From: Diacronema lutheri
Taxonomy: Eukaryota; Haptophyta; Pavlovophyceae; Pavlovales; Pavlovaceae
NCBI GenBank assembly: GCA_019448385.1
Contig: JAGTXO010000010.1
Location: forward strand, 992,001-1,056,000
Direction of reading: 5' to 3'
DNA length: 64,000 bases
Below are positions 1 to 8,795 of the stretch, in pieces (positions within the stretch are counted from its first letter, which is position 1; every line of letters begins with the position of its first letter). Below the pieces are notes generated by a model. That model made no database searches. It was not told the DNA's origin and saw only the letters and a program-made list of their open reading frames with translations. Position numbers and translations under genes: made by a program.

Positions 1-186
1 GACTTCTTCGAGGGGCTGGACAACATGACGGCAAAGATGTTCCCCATCTCCAAGAAGTACACGGCGCCGGCGGGCAAGGGCGACAAGAAGGGCAAGCCCG
101 TCAAGGCTGAGAAAGACAAGGGCCTGCGCGAGGTTGGCAAGCCGGGCTTTGCGAACATCTTCGGCTCGGGCCCCACCAAGATCTAG
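1..186 (+). CDS. 3' end of an unknown protein-coding gene
   Basis: The window opens inside an open frame that ends at a TAG at 184-186. The visible 61 residues are lysine- and glycine-rich in the middle (motif GKGDKKGKP) and end in FANIFGSGPTKI. Codon use matches the neighbouring genes, with strong G/C at third positions, which supports real coding. I do not recognise the family, and too little is present to assign a domain. The 5' part lies left of the window. Confidence 0.55.
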   Translation, partial: DFFEGLDNMTAKMFPISKKYTAPAGKGDKKGKPVKAEKDKGLREVGKPGFANIFGSGPTKI

Positions 187-425
187 GTGTTTTGGCGGAG
201 GTTGGTGACCGTGCGGGCGCGGGCGCCGGCGTGCGGCCTTGGCCGCGGGAAATGGGATGGCGGCTTCCTCTCGTGAAGAGCTTTTGTGCTACATGACCGC
301 GAGGATGAGGCCGCTGGCCTTTGCCGGCAGCGCGGGCGCAGGAGGCTCGCCGCTCGCGCATGGGAAATCGGGAATGACCGTGTGTCGTGTCACTGACGTT
401 GAACCGAAACGGGCGGGAGGAGACG

Positions 426-1805
426 ATGGAGGACGCCCAGACGCTGACCCCAGACGCTCATAGTCTGAAACAACTCGGGAACGAGCACGTGCGCGCGCGG
501 CGGTTCGCCGAGGCGCGTGACGCCTACTCGCGTGCGCTTGAGCTGTCGACTCCGGCCGACGGCGCCGCTGCAGACCTGTCCGTCCAGCGCGTCGCGCTGC
601 TCTCCAATCGCGCGCTCTGCCACCTCGAGCTGCGCGACGCACGCGCGGCCGCGGCGGACTGCGACGCGGCGCTCGCGTTGCAGCCCACGCACGCCAAGGC
701 GCTCTTCCGGCGCGGCCTCGCGCGTGAGCTGCAGCTTCGCTACGACGACTCTATCGCCGACCTCGAGGCGGCGGCGGACGCGCTGCGCACCATCGACGGC
801 GACGTGCAAGGCGCGCTCCGACGCGTGCGTAAAGAGCGACAGCGCGCGCCGACGGCGCGCGCGGCGGCGCTCGCGGCGGAGGCCACGAGGCAGATGCGCG
901 CAGGCGAGCACATGCGCACCATCGAGCTCCTCACCGAGGCGATCGAGCTCGAGCCAATGGATGCGGCGCTGTACGAAAAGCGCGCGCGCGCGTGCGGCGC
1001 GCTCGAACGATTCAACGCATGCCTGCACGACGCGGAGCGGATCGTCGAGCTGCGTCCCGAGCTGGCGGCGGGCCACGCGCTCGCGGGCATGGCGCTGTAC
1101 TGCATGAAGGAGTACGAGCAGGCGACGCACGCGTACGGCCGCGCCGCGCAGCTCGAGCCGGCCGACAGCTCGCTCGCCGCCGCGCGCGATGACGCGCGCG
1201 AGAAGCTCGGCGCTAGCCTACGCCAGGCGGCGATGGCGGGTGACGTGCAGCTGCTCGCGCGGTACACGCGCAACCGCATCGCCGACCTCGACGTGCGCGA
1301 CGCGCAGAACGGCTTCACGCCGCTCACGCTCGCGGTCGTCGGCGGGCACGCCGAGGCGGTCGAGCTGCTGCTGCGCGCAGGGCTGCCCGTCGACGCGCGC
1401 GACAGGTTTGGCAAGACGGCGCTACACTGGGCTGCCAGCCGCAATCAGCCCGAGCTTGGCGCGCTGCTCCTCGCCGCCGGCGCCACGGCCGACGCGCGCG
1501 ACAACGGCGGATGGGACGCGACGATGGCCGCGGCGCACGCCGGCTGCTACGCGCTCGTCGAGGCGTTGCTCTCGCGCGCCGAGCAGCCGGCCGCGATCAA
1601 CGCGCGCGCGCGCGACGACGTGCCCACCGCGCTCATGTGCGCCGCGCAGAACGGGCACGCACACGTCGTGCGGCTGCTGCTCGGCGTGCGTGCCGATGCC
1701 GGCGCGCGTCTCGCGCCAAAGCGGCTGAGCGCGCTCGACCTAGCAGTGCAGGGCAAGCACGAGGGCGCCGCGGTGCTACTGCGCCCGTGCACGCCGCCTC
1801 AGTGA
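426..1805 (+). CDS. TPR and ankyrin repeat protein
   Basis: The predicted 459-residue protein has two repeat blocks. Residues about 10-120 and 155-260 carry tetratricopeptide repeats (phrases such as LGNEHVRARRFAEARDAYSR and ALFRRGLARELQLRYDD). Residues about 270-455 carry ankyrin repeats (GFTPLTLAVVGGHAEAVELL, GKTALHWAASRNQPELGALL). Both repeat types make protein-binding scaffolds. The TPR block resembles that of Hsp70/Hsp90 co-chaperones, but no partner can be named from sequence. I chose the ATG at 426 (MEDAQTL) because the frame upstream has only a GTG and lies in AT-richer non-coding sequence. There is no signal peptide or membrane segment, so it is probably cytosolic. The family call is firm; the cellular role is unknown. 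Confidence 0.85.
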   Translation: MEDAQTLTPDAHSLKQLGNEHVRARRFAEARDAYSRALELSTPADGAAADLSVQRVALLSNRALCHLELRDARAAAADCDAALALQPTHAKALFRRGLARELQLRYDDSIADLEAAADALRTIDGDVQGALRRVRKERQRAPTARAAALAAEATRQMRAGEHMRTIELLTEAIELEPMDAALYEKRARACGALERFNACLHDAERIVELRPELAAGHALAGMALYCMKEYEQATHAYGRAAQLEPADSSLAAARDDAREKLGASLRQAAMAGDVQLLARYTRNRIADLDVRDAQNGFTPLTLAVVGGHAEAVELLLRAGLPVDARDRFGKTALHWAASRNQPELGALLLAAGATADARDNGGWDATMAAAHAGCYALVEALLSRAEQPAAINARARDDVPTALMCAAQNGHAHVVRLLLGVRADAGARLAPKRLSALDLAVQGKHEGAAVLLRPCTPPQ

Positions 1806-2168
1806 GGCAGGGGTGGTTGACGGGGAGGCACGCCCGTGCATCCCACCTCATTCGATGGCGAAAGGGAGTCACATCGTCTGCCACGATCCCAGCTGGGGGC
1901 AACCGACCTGTGGGCCTCCCGACCATGCGGTCGGGGCTTGGCTCTGCCCTCTGGGCGCGACGCGCGCAGCCGGCGCTGTCGGCGAAGGGGAAGGGAGGGG
2001 GAAGGCGTGGGGGCTGATGAGGCGCCCCATATACGTTGAGCTCGACAAGGCTCCCTCTCTCCGAAGCTCGCGCGTGCCCGAGCTCGCGCGTGCCCGAGCT
2101 CGCGCGTGCCCGAGCTCGCGCGTGCCCGAGCAATTCTGCTCGCGGTTCTCGGCTCGACTGGGTCCACG
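1806..2168. other. Intergenic region upstream of the ABCF gene
   Basis: These 363 bp separate the TPR/ankyrin stop from the ABCF start. They hold an ATATACG stretch near 2030, which could serve as a TATA-like core promoter element, and a four-copy 16-bp repeat (listed separately). No convincing coding frame is present. Confidence 0.5.
2065..2128. repeat. Four exact tandem copies of a 16-bp unit
   Basis: The unit AGCTCGCGCGTGCCCG occurs four times without a mismatch, ending 40 bp before the ABCF ATG. It probably lies in the 5' leader or proximal promoter. The copies contain self-complementary CGCGCG and CTCG/CGAG pieces, so a transcript could fold there. Confidence 0.9.
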
Positions 2169-4553
2169 ATGGCGTCGTCGTCGTCCACGCGCGACGCGGC
2201 AATCGCGGCGTTGGGCGATCGGGCCATCCTCGTGGATGGCGAGGTCCTCGAGTACGTGTGCGGGACGCTGGACACGGCACTGGATGAGGCGCACGAGGAC
2301 GACGACGTCATTGACGCAATCGCGCCGCTTCTCGACGACTGCCTCTCGATGCACGACGGCGCGGCGATCAACGAGCTCTGCCGTTCGATCCTGCGCGGCG
2401 CACGCGGCGCGCGCGCGAAAACGGCTGGGGTGGGCGGCGCGTCGGTGGCGGCTGCGCTAGCGGTATCGCTCGACGTGCCGCTCAAGCTGAACGATGCGCT
2501 CGCCGAGCAGGCCAAGGGCATCTCGGACGGGCTGCGCGAGACGATGGCGGTGCGCGTCAACTTTAACAGCTCGATGATGAAGCGCGGCACGAACGCGATC
2601 ATCGACGACGAGTCGGACCCGGACATGCTGCTGCGCCGGCTCAAAGCAGAGAAGCGCTCCGCGAAGCTCGACAAGCGCGCGCTGCGCGGCGCGCGCGTGC
2701 GCGCGATGCGCGACGAGGAGACAATGCGCTCGCTCACCCGCGAGCCGGTCGTCCTTCATTGGAACGGCGTGCGAAAGGGCACGTCGGACATCGTGCTGCG
2801 CGGCGTCTCGATGCAGCTGGGCGTGCTCGAGCTCCTCTCGGACTGCACGCTCACCATCGCCTTTGGCCGGCGCTATGGGCTGATCGGGCGCAACGGGATA
2901 GGCAAGTCGACCTTTTTGCGCTACCTCTCCGCCAAGCGCTTTGACGGCATCCCACCGCACCTGCAGGTGCTGCACATCGAGCAGGAGGTGCCCGGTGGCG
3001 ACGCGAGCGTGCTCGAGTGCGTGCTCGCCACCGACGTCGAGCGCACCGCGCTCCTCGCCGAGGAGCGCGAGCTGCAGGGCGAGCGCGCGCAGGACGACGA
3101 CGAGGACGACGAGGACGACGACCGCGTGTCGCGCCTAAATGACGTCTGGGAGAGGCTGCTCGAGATCGAGGCAGATGCGGCGCCAGCGCGCGCGGCGGCG
3201 ATCTTGTCGGGCCTTGGCTTCGAGGAGCCCGACCTCGCGCGGCCCACCGCCTCCTTCTCGGGCGGCTGGCGGATGCGTGTCGCGCTCGCGCGCGCGCTCT
3301 TCATCTGCCCCGACGTGCTGCTCCTCGACGAGCCGACCAACCACCTCGACCTGCACGCGGTGCTCTGGCTGGAGGAGTACCTGCTCGCGTGGGACAAGAC
3401 GCTGATCGTCGTCTCGCACGCGCGCTCCTTCCTCAACGCCGTCGTGACCGACGTGCTCCATTTTCAAAACAAGGTCATCCGTCGTTACAAGGGCGACTAC
3501 GACTGCTTTGAGGACACGCGCGCCGAGGAGCTGCGGCAGCACGGCAAGAAGGCGGAGGCGGCGGAGAAGCAGCGCGCGCACACGCAGGCCTTCATCGACA
3601 AGTTCCGCGCCAACGCCAAGCGCGCGTCGATGGTACAATCGCGTATCAAGATGCTCGGCAAGATGGAGGTGATGGCCGACGTCCTCACGGACCCGTCGCT
3701 GCAGTTCCACTTCCCCTCGCCCGAGCCGCTGCTCCCGCCCGTGCTCGCGCTCAACGAGTGCACCTTCGCCTACGCGCCCGACAAGCCGAGCATCTTCCAC
3801 AACGTCAACATGGGCCTCGACCTCGAGTCGCGTGTAGCAGTCGTAGGACCCAACGGCGCAGGCAAGAGTACATTGCTCAAGACCATCTTTGGAGAGCTCG
3901 AGCCGACGTCGGGCGAGGTGCGCCGGTCGCCCAAGCTGCGGCTCGGCCGCTTCTCGCAGCACCACGTCGATCAGCTCGACATGTCGCTCTCGGCGCTCGA
4001 AGCGTTTCAGAGGGACTACCCGCAGGTGTCCGCCGCCGAGATCCGAAAGCATTTGGGCGGGATGGGCCTCGGCGGCAACCTGCCCCTCCAGCCGATGCGC
4101 ACGCTTTCGGGCGGGCAGAAGAGCCGGGCCGCTTTCGCTCTCATCATGTGGCAGAAGCCGCACATCCTGCTGCTCGACGAGCCGACCAACCACCTTGACC
4201 TCGACGCCGTCGAGGCGCTCATCAACGCGCTCAACGAGTTTCAGGTGAGGCGCGCGCGCGCGCCGGCCGCTCGCCCTGCCCCGCCGCGCGCGCCGCGCGC
4301 CGCGCCGCTGGGCGCCGTCGCGCGCGGCGCCGCAGCGCGCTCGCTCGCTCAGTGGGACGTCGGATGCGCGGCATCGCCCGCCCTGCATCCACCGCGACCG
4401 CAGGGCGGCTTGCTCGTCGTGAGCCACGACGAGCATCTGATCACGAGCGTGTGCGAGACGCTCGTCATCGTGGATGAGGGCAGCGTCTGGGAGCACAGGG
4501 GCGACTTCCAGAGCTACAGAAAGCAGCAGCTCGCAAAGTCAAAACTGAAGTAG
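2169..4553 (+). CDS. ABC-F family ATPase, ABCF3/GCN20-like, with one intron
   Basis: The spliced product is 741 residues (exons 2169-4244 and 4404-4553). Soluble ABC-F ATPases act on ribosomes; GCN20/ABCF3 members work with GCN1 in eIF2-kinase signalling. Two nucleotide-binding domains are complete. The first has Walker A GRNGIGKST near residue 241, signature FSGGWRMR near 363 and Walker B LLLDEPTNHLDL near 386. The second has GPNGAGKST near 560, LSGGQKSR near 646 and LLLDEPTNHLDLD near 667. There are no transmembrane segments. The long N-terminal region before the first ATPase favours ABCF3 over ABCF1/2. The start is the ATG at 2169; the open frame upstream has only GTG and runs through the 16-bp repeats. 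Splicing restores the H-loop region (LLVVSHDEH) directly after ALNEFQ. Confidence 0.93.
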   Translation: MASSSSTRDAAIAALGDRAILVDGEVLEYVCGTLDTALDEAHEDDDVIDAIAPLLDDCLSMHDGAAINELCRSILRGARGARAKTAGVGGASVAAALAVSLDVPLKLNDALAEQAKGISDGLRETMAVRVNFNSSMMKRGTNAIIDDESDPDMLLRRLKAEKRSAKLDKRALRGARVRAMRDEETMRSLTREPVVLHWNGVRKGTSDIVLRGVSMQLGVLELLSDCTLTIAFGRRYGLIGRNGIGKSTFLRYLSAKRFDGIPPHLQVLHIEQEVPGGDASVLECVLATDVERTALLAEERELQGERAQDDDEDDEDDDRVSRLNDVWERLLEIEADAAPARAAAILSGLGFEEPDLARPTASFSGGWRMRVALARALFICPDVLLLDEPTNHLDLHAVLWLEEYLLAWDKTLIVVSHARSFLNAVVTDVLHFQNKVIRRYKGDYDCFEDTRAEELRQHGKKAEAAEKQRAHTQAFIDKFRANAKRASMVQSRIKMLGKMEVMADVLTDPSLQFHFPSPEPLLPPVLALNECTFAYAPDKPSIFHNVNMGLDLESRVAVVGPNGAGKSTLLKTIFGELEPTSGEVRRSPKLRLGRFSQHHVDQLDMSLSALEAFQRDYPQVSAAEIRKHLGGMGLGGNLPLQPMRTLSGGQKSRAAFALIMWQKPHILLLDEPTNHLDLDAVEALINALNEFQVRRARAPAARPAPPRAPRAAPLGAVARGAAARSLAQWDVGCAASPALHPPRPQGGLLVVSHDEHLITSVCETLVIVDEGSVWEHRGDFQSYRKQQLAKSKLK
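4245..4403 (+). other. 159-bp intron in the ABCF gene, in frame and without stops
   Basis: The donor is GTGAGG right after the codon for Q in ALNEFQ, and the acceptor is CCGCAG before GGCTTGCTC. The length is divisible by three and the intron has no stop codon, so reading through it would add 53 Ala/Arg/Pro-rich residues. Those residues interrupt an otherwise canonical ABC core just after Walker B, which is why I treat this as an intron. Confidence 0.85.
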
Positions 4554-7500
4554 ATGAGCGGTGTAGGCTGCGCCATTGGCCAGCTCCATCGCGCTGCCCT
4601 CCGCCGTGGCTGTGGGCAATGCGTGCGGCGCGAGCGCGAAGCCGCGCTGCGGTGCGACCGCCGGCCTGCGCAGCATGCGCACGTGCTCGTTGATCGCCGG
4701 GTCGGAGATGCCGCTCTCCAGCAACCGGATGCGCAGCCGCGTCGTCAGGTCACGCATGTCCCCGCCGTCGGCGTGCGTGCGCGGCGGCGAGAGGTTGCGG
4801 AAGCGGCGCTCGGAGCGCGTCGCGACCGTGCGGCGGAGCGGCTCGCTCTGCAGGAAGGTGGCCGTCGGCGCATCGGCGGACGCGCGCCGTCGGCTTGCGC
4901 GCACAAAAAAGGCGGACGGCAGCGACTCCCTTCGAGGCGGTGGTGTCCAAAGACTTTCGCACGCCCTGGGCGCAGTCTTAGTCGCCCGCGCGCTCACGCT
5001 CGTGCCTGCCGGCGAGTGGCGCGCGAGCGCGGACGCGGGGCGTCGTGCGCCCCGGCTCGCGCGTGACGCGCGAGCGGCTCCGCCGTCCACGTCGTCCGAG
5101 GGCGCGGCGCGCGCAGATGCGCGAGGGGCGTCGTACGGCTGCGCGGTGGCGGCAGGCGCGCTCGCTCGCGGCGGCGGCGACGCGGCTGACGACGCCGGGA
5201 GGGCGTGCTGCTCGCCGGGTCGGGCGGGCACACCCAGACGCGCCGTCCGCGCGCCAGGCGCCTGCGGCTGCATCTGCGGGCGGAGGACAGAGCGTTCGAG
5301 TGGGGCGCTCGTAGGCCGCGGTACGAGTGCCGCCATCTTGGGCAGGCGAGGCGCGGGGAAGACCGCCGCGGAGAAGGGCGGCGGCTCGACCGTCCGAGGC
5401 AACCGCGGCGCACGCGGCGCGGCGTGCAGCATCGCAAGGCCGTGCAGCTGCGCGCTCGCGAGCGCGCGCAGCAGCGACTTTGGCGCGCGACCCACGCCCT
5501 CCGCTATCGCATCGTCGCGCTGCTGCGCGTTGCGCCGCATCTGATGCGCCAGCCGCGCGAGCGCGCGCGAGCGCGGCGAGCGCTGGCCATCGCCGTCCGC
5601 GCTCGCGGGCGCGGCGGCGCGCGCGGCGGCGGCCTCTTCGGCGACAACCCCGGCGGCGACCTGCAGCGCGGTCGCGTCGATCTGGCGCAGCGCGTCCGTG
5701 AGCTCCGTTGCCATTTGCGCGTGCGGTATCTGCAGCTTGCCTCGCCACGGCTCCGCCCAGACCACGATCCTGCGCACGTCCGATTCGACCAGGTCCGGCA
5801 TAATGGCCTCGTGCGCGCGCCGCGTCGCCGCGTACGTGCGGAAAAAGGTGCGCGCATCCTCTGCGCGTGGGATTATTGTGAGTGCGCGCCGCGGCTGCGC
5901 GCTCGACGGCCGCGCAGCGCTCGCGCGCGCCTCTGCCGCCGCCGGCGCGACGGCGCTCGCGCGCGCGCGCTGCAGCTCGACGTGCGCCGCGCCCGCCGCC
6001 GCCGCGGGCGGCGGCGCGTGCGGCGTTGCGAGCTGCTCCGCCTGCGCGCGCGCGCCGTCTGCGCCGGCTCCCGCCTCTGACACCGCCCAGCGCGCGCGCT
6101 CCGCGTCGGCGCTCGCCCACTCGGAGAGCGGCCGAGGCAGCGCACCCGGCTCGCGCGGGCAGTTCGGAGGCGCGAGCGCGCGTAAGCGCGCGATGAAGAC
6201 GCGGTGTGTGCGAGCGCGCGCAGCCATCGTGCATGCGCGCGCCACGGCCTCCGTCTGCTTGGCGCGCAAGCGCGCGATGTGTGCGCGCGCGTGCTTGTTG
6301 AGCGTCGACACGGCGTGCATCTCTCGCGTCGCTCGCGCCCTCGCCGCGGCCGCAACCTCAGCGTGGGCAACCTCGGCGCGCAGTTGACGCGCACGTCGGC
6401 GCGCGCCGCGCCCGCGCGCGACGGCTTGCAGCCGCATCGCGGCCGAGCGGCGTGCGAGCCAGCCGAGCATTCGCCTCGCGCGCTGCGCGTCCAACGCGAC
6501 GAGGAAGAGCGAGGCGTTGGGCGAGGCGCTCAACGGCCCGCGCACCGCCGCGCCTGCGCCCCTGCTCGCGGGCGAGCCGAAGAGTGGCAAGAAAGGGAGC
6601 GGGGCATGTGCGGCGTCTGCCGAGGCGTCGGGCTCATCAGCCGTCGCGAGGAGAAGGGCATGCGATGCGGGCAGTGGAGACGTTGCACCGCTGCCGCCCG
6701 GTCCGGCGCCGCCCGGTCCAACGCCGCGCCGCGCGAGACGACCAAACGGCGACGAAGTGCTCCCGCCGCCATTGTCGCTCGCCCCACCGGTTGCGAAGGC
6801 CGTGGTGCGCCGCACGGACAGGCTCCGTCTGTGCGCGCCAGGAGAGCCGGCGACGGGTGACATGCGCGAGCTCCTCGTCGCGCCCTGCGCCGAAAGCTCG
6901 TTCTGCGCCCCGAGCGACGCGCGCGAGAGCGGCGCGCTGTTCGCGTGCGGCGCGCGCGCCCAGCCGCGCACCACCGACGACCGAGCGCTGCTCGCCGTCG
7001 TCGCGCCGCTGCGCCGCGCGCACTCGGCGCGCTGCGCGCTCGCGGGGTGCACGTCGAGCGTCTCCTGCTCCGCCTGCGTGGCGAGCGCCTGCGCGGCGGC
7101 CGCGCGCACCAGCTCGCGGTCGAGCATGGCGCGCACGGACGCACCTATCGTTGTCGCGCATCGACGCTGCCTCCCGTATGCTAGGCGGTGGGCACGCGCG
7201 CGCTCTGTCGCCTGGATGTGGAGCGCGGCGGCCTCGTGCAGCGCGCGCAGCCGCCGGCGCGAGCGGTCGCCCACGAGCCCGACCTCCGCGTATGCGCGCC
7301 ATCGTCGCGAGACGACGTTGGCCGCGCGCACCATCCGCGCGTGCTCGTCGGTGCTGGCGTGCACGATCCAGTCCTTGGCCACGGCCGCGCGCGCCCCGTC
7401 CTCCGAGCCGGGCACGGACGCGTGCGCGAAGCGCGAGGACGCGGCGTGCGCACTGCGCACGCGCAGCCCGAGCAGCGCGAGCAGGCGCGCCGCGCCGTGC

Positions 7501-8630
7501 ACGAATGGCGGCGGGAAGCTCGTGTGCGGATGGTGCGTGTCCGCCATCGTGCGCAGACGGCCCTCAAGCCCGTGCGCGGCACGCAGCTGCGCGCGCAGCG
7601 CGAGGGGCTCGACGGCGGCCGCGTTCTCGCTCGCGCGCGCCGCCGGCTGCTGCACGTCGAGCGCGAGCAGCGTCACGCTCAGCTCGAGCGCGGCGCGGAG
7701 CGCCTGTCCTGTCGCCCGGCGCAGCGCCGTCGACAGCACGGAGGCGAGGCGACCGATCGAAGCCGCAGCCGGCGGCCAGCTCGCGCTCGGGTCGGGCAGG
7801 TCGCGTAATAGCTCAAGCGCGCCGTCGCGCGCCGCGTGCGCGAGCAGCAGCAGCGTCGAGAGGCCGGCCGCGTGCAGCCGTGACGCGCCCGTCAGCTGCA
7901 GGTCGGCCGCGCGGGCGTGCAGCATGTCGACGAGCGTGGTCGGCAGCCACACGCGCCGCACCTCGGCGAGGAGCGCGCCCACGTTAGGCGGTAGGCGTGC
8001 GGGCGCGGGCGGCCCCTCGCCGCAGGCGGCGGCGGCCGCCACCTCCGCCTCTGCCTCGGCTCGCTCGGCAGCGGCGACGACCGCCGCAGCGGCAATCTCG
8101 GTTCCCGACGCGCTGCCGCGCCGCGCGAGCTCAGGGTCCTTTGAGCGTCGGTGCTGCAAAACGCTGGTCGCGCCGGCGAGCGAAACGCGCCGCTCCGCGA
8201 CTGAGCGTCTTCGTAATGCGGCGCCGAGAGCCGCCTCCGACGCCTTGCGCTCGAGCTCGGCAAGCGCGGCCTCCTCGGCGGCGCGCTCGGCGTCCGTCGT
8301 GGACAGCCGCCGGGCAAAGCTGCGCTCAAGGTGAAGTGCGAGCTCGCGTAGCCTGCCGTCAACGCTCGCCTGCGAGAGCTTCTGGAACTCAAAGGGCGAG
8401 CGGCCCGACTCAATAATGAGCGCGACGAGCGCCGCCCGCGGCGCGCGCAGCCGCTCGGTGCCCAGCAGCAGCTGCAACGACGTGGCGATCTGCAAGAGGC
8501 TCTCGCCGTGCCCCTTGGCCCACGCCTCGACCATGGGCTCGTGAGAGTGCGTGAAGCGGTCGAGCATCGCGGAGCCGACGAAGCCGCGAGGCACGCTGCT
8601 CCTCCGCCGGTCGCTCGACTCGACCGCCAT
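4539..8630 (-). CDS. Large IQ-motif protein, otherwise unrecognised
   Basis: One open frame of 1,363 residues starts at ATG 8630 (MAVESSDRRRSS). Residues about 20-130 look folded (EAWAKGHGESLLQIATSL and a region that could pack as an armadillo-like or VHS-like bundle). The rest is Ala/Arg-rich. IQ-like calmodulin-binding motifs appear (AALHIQATERARAH, AAMRLQAVARGRGARRRAR), followed by basic helical sequence and a Pro/Ala/Ser-rich C-terminal third. This resembles IQ-containing cytoskeletal or ciliary scaffolds, but no specific family is evident. Its last 15 bp overlap the 3' end of the convergent ABCF coding sequence. Unseen introns inside this low-complexity frame cannot be excluded. Confidence 0.6.
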   Translation of the reverse strand: MAVESSDRRRSSVPRGFVGSAMLDRFTHSHEPMVEAWAKGHGESLLQIATSLQLLLGTERLRAPRAALVALIIESGRSPFEFQKLSQASVDGRLRELALHLERSFARRLSTTDAERAAEEAALAELERKASEAALGAALRRRSVAERRVSLAGATSVLQHRRSKDPELARRGSASGTEIAAAAVVAAAERAEAEAEVAAAAACGEGPPAPARLPPNVGALLAEVRRVWLPTTLVDMLHARAADLQLTGASRLHAAGLSTLLLLAHAARDGALELLRDLPDPSASWPPAAASIGRLASVLSTALRRATGQALRAALELSVTLLALDVQQPAARASENAAAVEPLALRAQLRAAHGLEGRLRTMADTHHPHTSFPPPFVHGAARLLALLGLRVRSAHAASSRFAHASVPGSEDGARAAVAKDWIVHASTDEHARMVRAANVVSRRWRAYAEVGLVGDRSRRRLRALHEAAALHIQATERARAHRLAYGRQRRCATTIGASVRAMLDRELVRAAAAQALATQAEQETLDVHPASAQRAECARRSGATTASSARSSVVRGWARAPHANSAPLSRASLGAQNELSAQGATRSSRMSPVAGSPGAHRRSLSVRRTTAFATGGASDNGGGSTSSPFGRLARRGVGPGGAGPGGSGATSPLPASHALLLATADEPDASADAAHAPLPFLPLFGSPASRGAGAAVRGPLSASPNASLFLVALDAQRARRMLGWLARRSAAMRLQAVARGRGARRRARQLRAEVAHAEVAAAARARATREMHAVSTLNKHARAHIARLRAKQTEAVARACTMAARARTHRVFIARLRALAPPNCPREPGALPRPLSEWASADAERARWAVSEAGAGADGARAQAEQLATPHAPPPAAAAGAAHVELQRARASAVAPAAAEARASAARPSSAQPRRALTIIPRAEDARTFFRTYAATRRAHEAIMPDLVESDVRRIVVWAEPWRGKLQIPHAQMATELTDALRQIDATALQVAAGVVAEEAAAARAAAPASADGDGQRSPRSRALARLAHQMRRNAQQRDDAIAEGVGRAPKSLLRALASAQLHGLAMLHAAPRAPRLPRTVEPPPFSAAVFPAPRLPKMAALVPRPTSAPLERSVLRPQMQPQAPGARTARLGVPARPGEQHALPASSAASPPPRASAPAATAQPYDAPRASARAAPSDDVDGGAARASRASRGARRPASALARHSPAGTSVSARATKTAPRACESLWTPPPRRESLPSAFFVRASRRRASADAPTATFLQSEPLRRTVATRSERRFRNLSPPRTHADGGDMRDLTTRLRIRLLESGISDPAINEHVRMLRRPAVAPQRGFALAPHALPTATAEGSAMELANGAAYTAHLLQF

Positions 8631-8672
8631 CGCGCGCAACAAGCCTGTCTACTTATTTCAAAAACGACGCTT

Positions 8673-8709
8673 GGGCGTCCCCTCCTGCGGTCAGCAGGAG
8701 GGGACGCCC
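8673..8709. other. Perfect 16-bp inverted repeat with 5-nt loop
   Basis: The arms GGGCGTCCCCTCCTGC and GCAGGAGGGGACGCCC pair without mismatch around the loop GGTCA. The hairpin lies between two minus-strand genes, 86 bp beyond the DnaJ/VHL/ShK stop codon and 43 bp upstream of the IQ-protein ATG. It may act as a 3'-end or insulator structure, or be a structured RNA. The sequence does not decide. Confidence 0.85.
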
Positions 8710-8795
8710 GCAGCTCGGGGCTGAGCGCAGGGGGGCTGACGAGCGCAGGCGTCTACGTCAGCCTGGACGCCCTCTTTATAGGGTTCAGCTCAACT

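Noticed and set aside
6452-8334. Long plus-strand frames opposite the IQ-motif protein.
   Set aside because: They are Arg/Ser/Ala-rich without motifs. The minus strand has IQ motifs, a good ATG and better codon use, though both are low-complexity.
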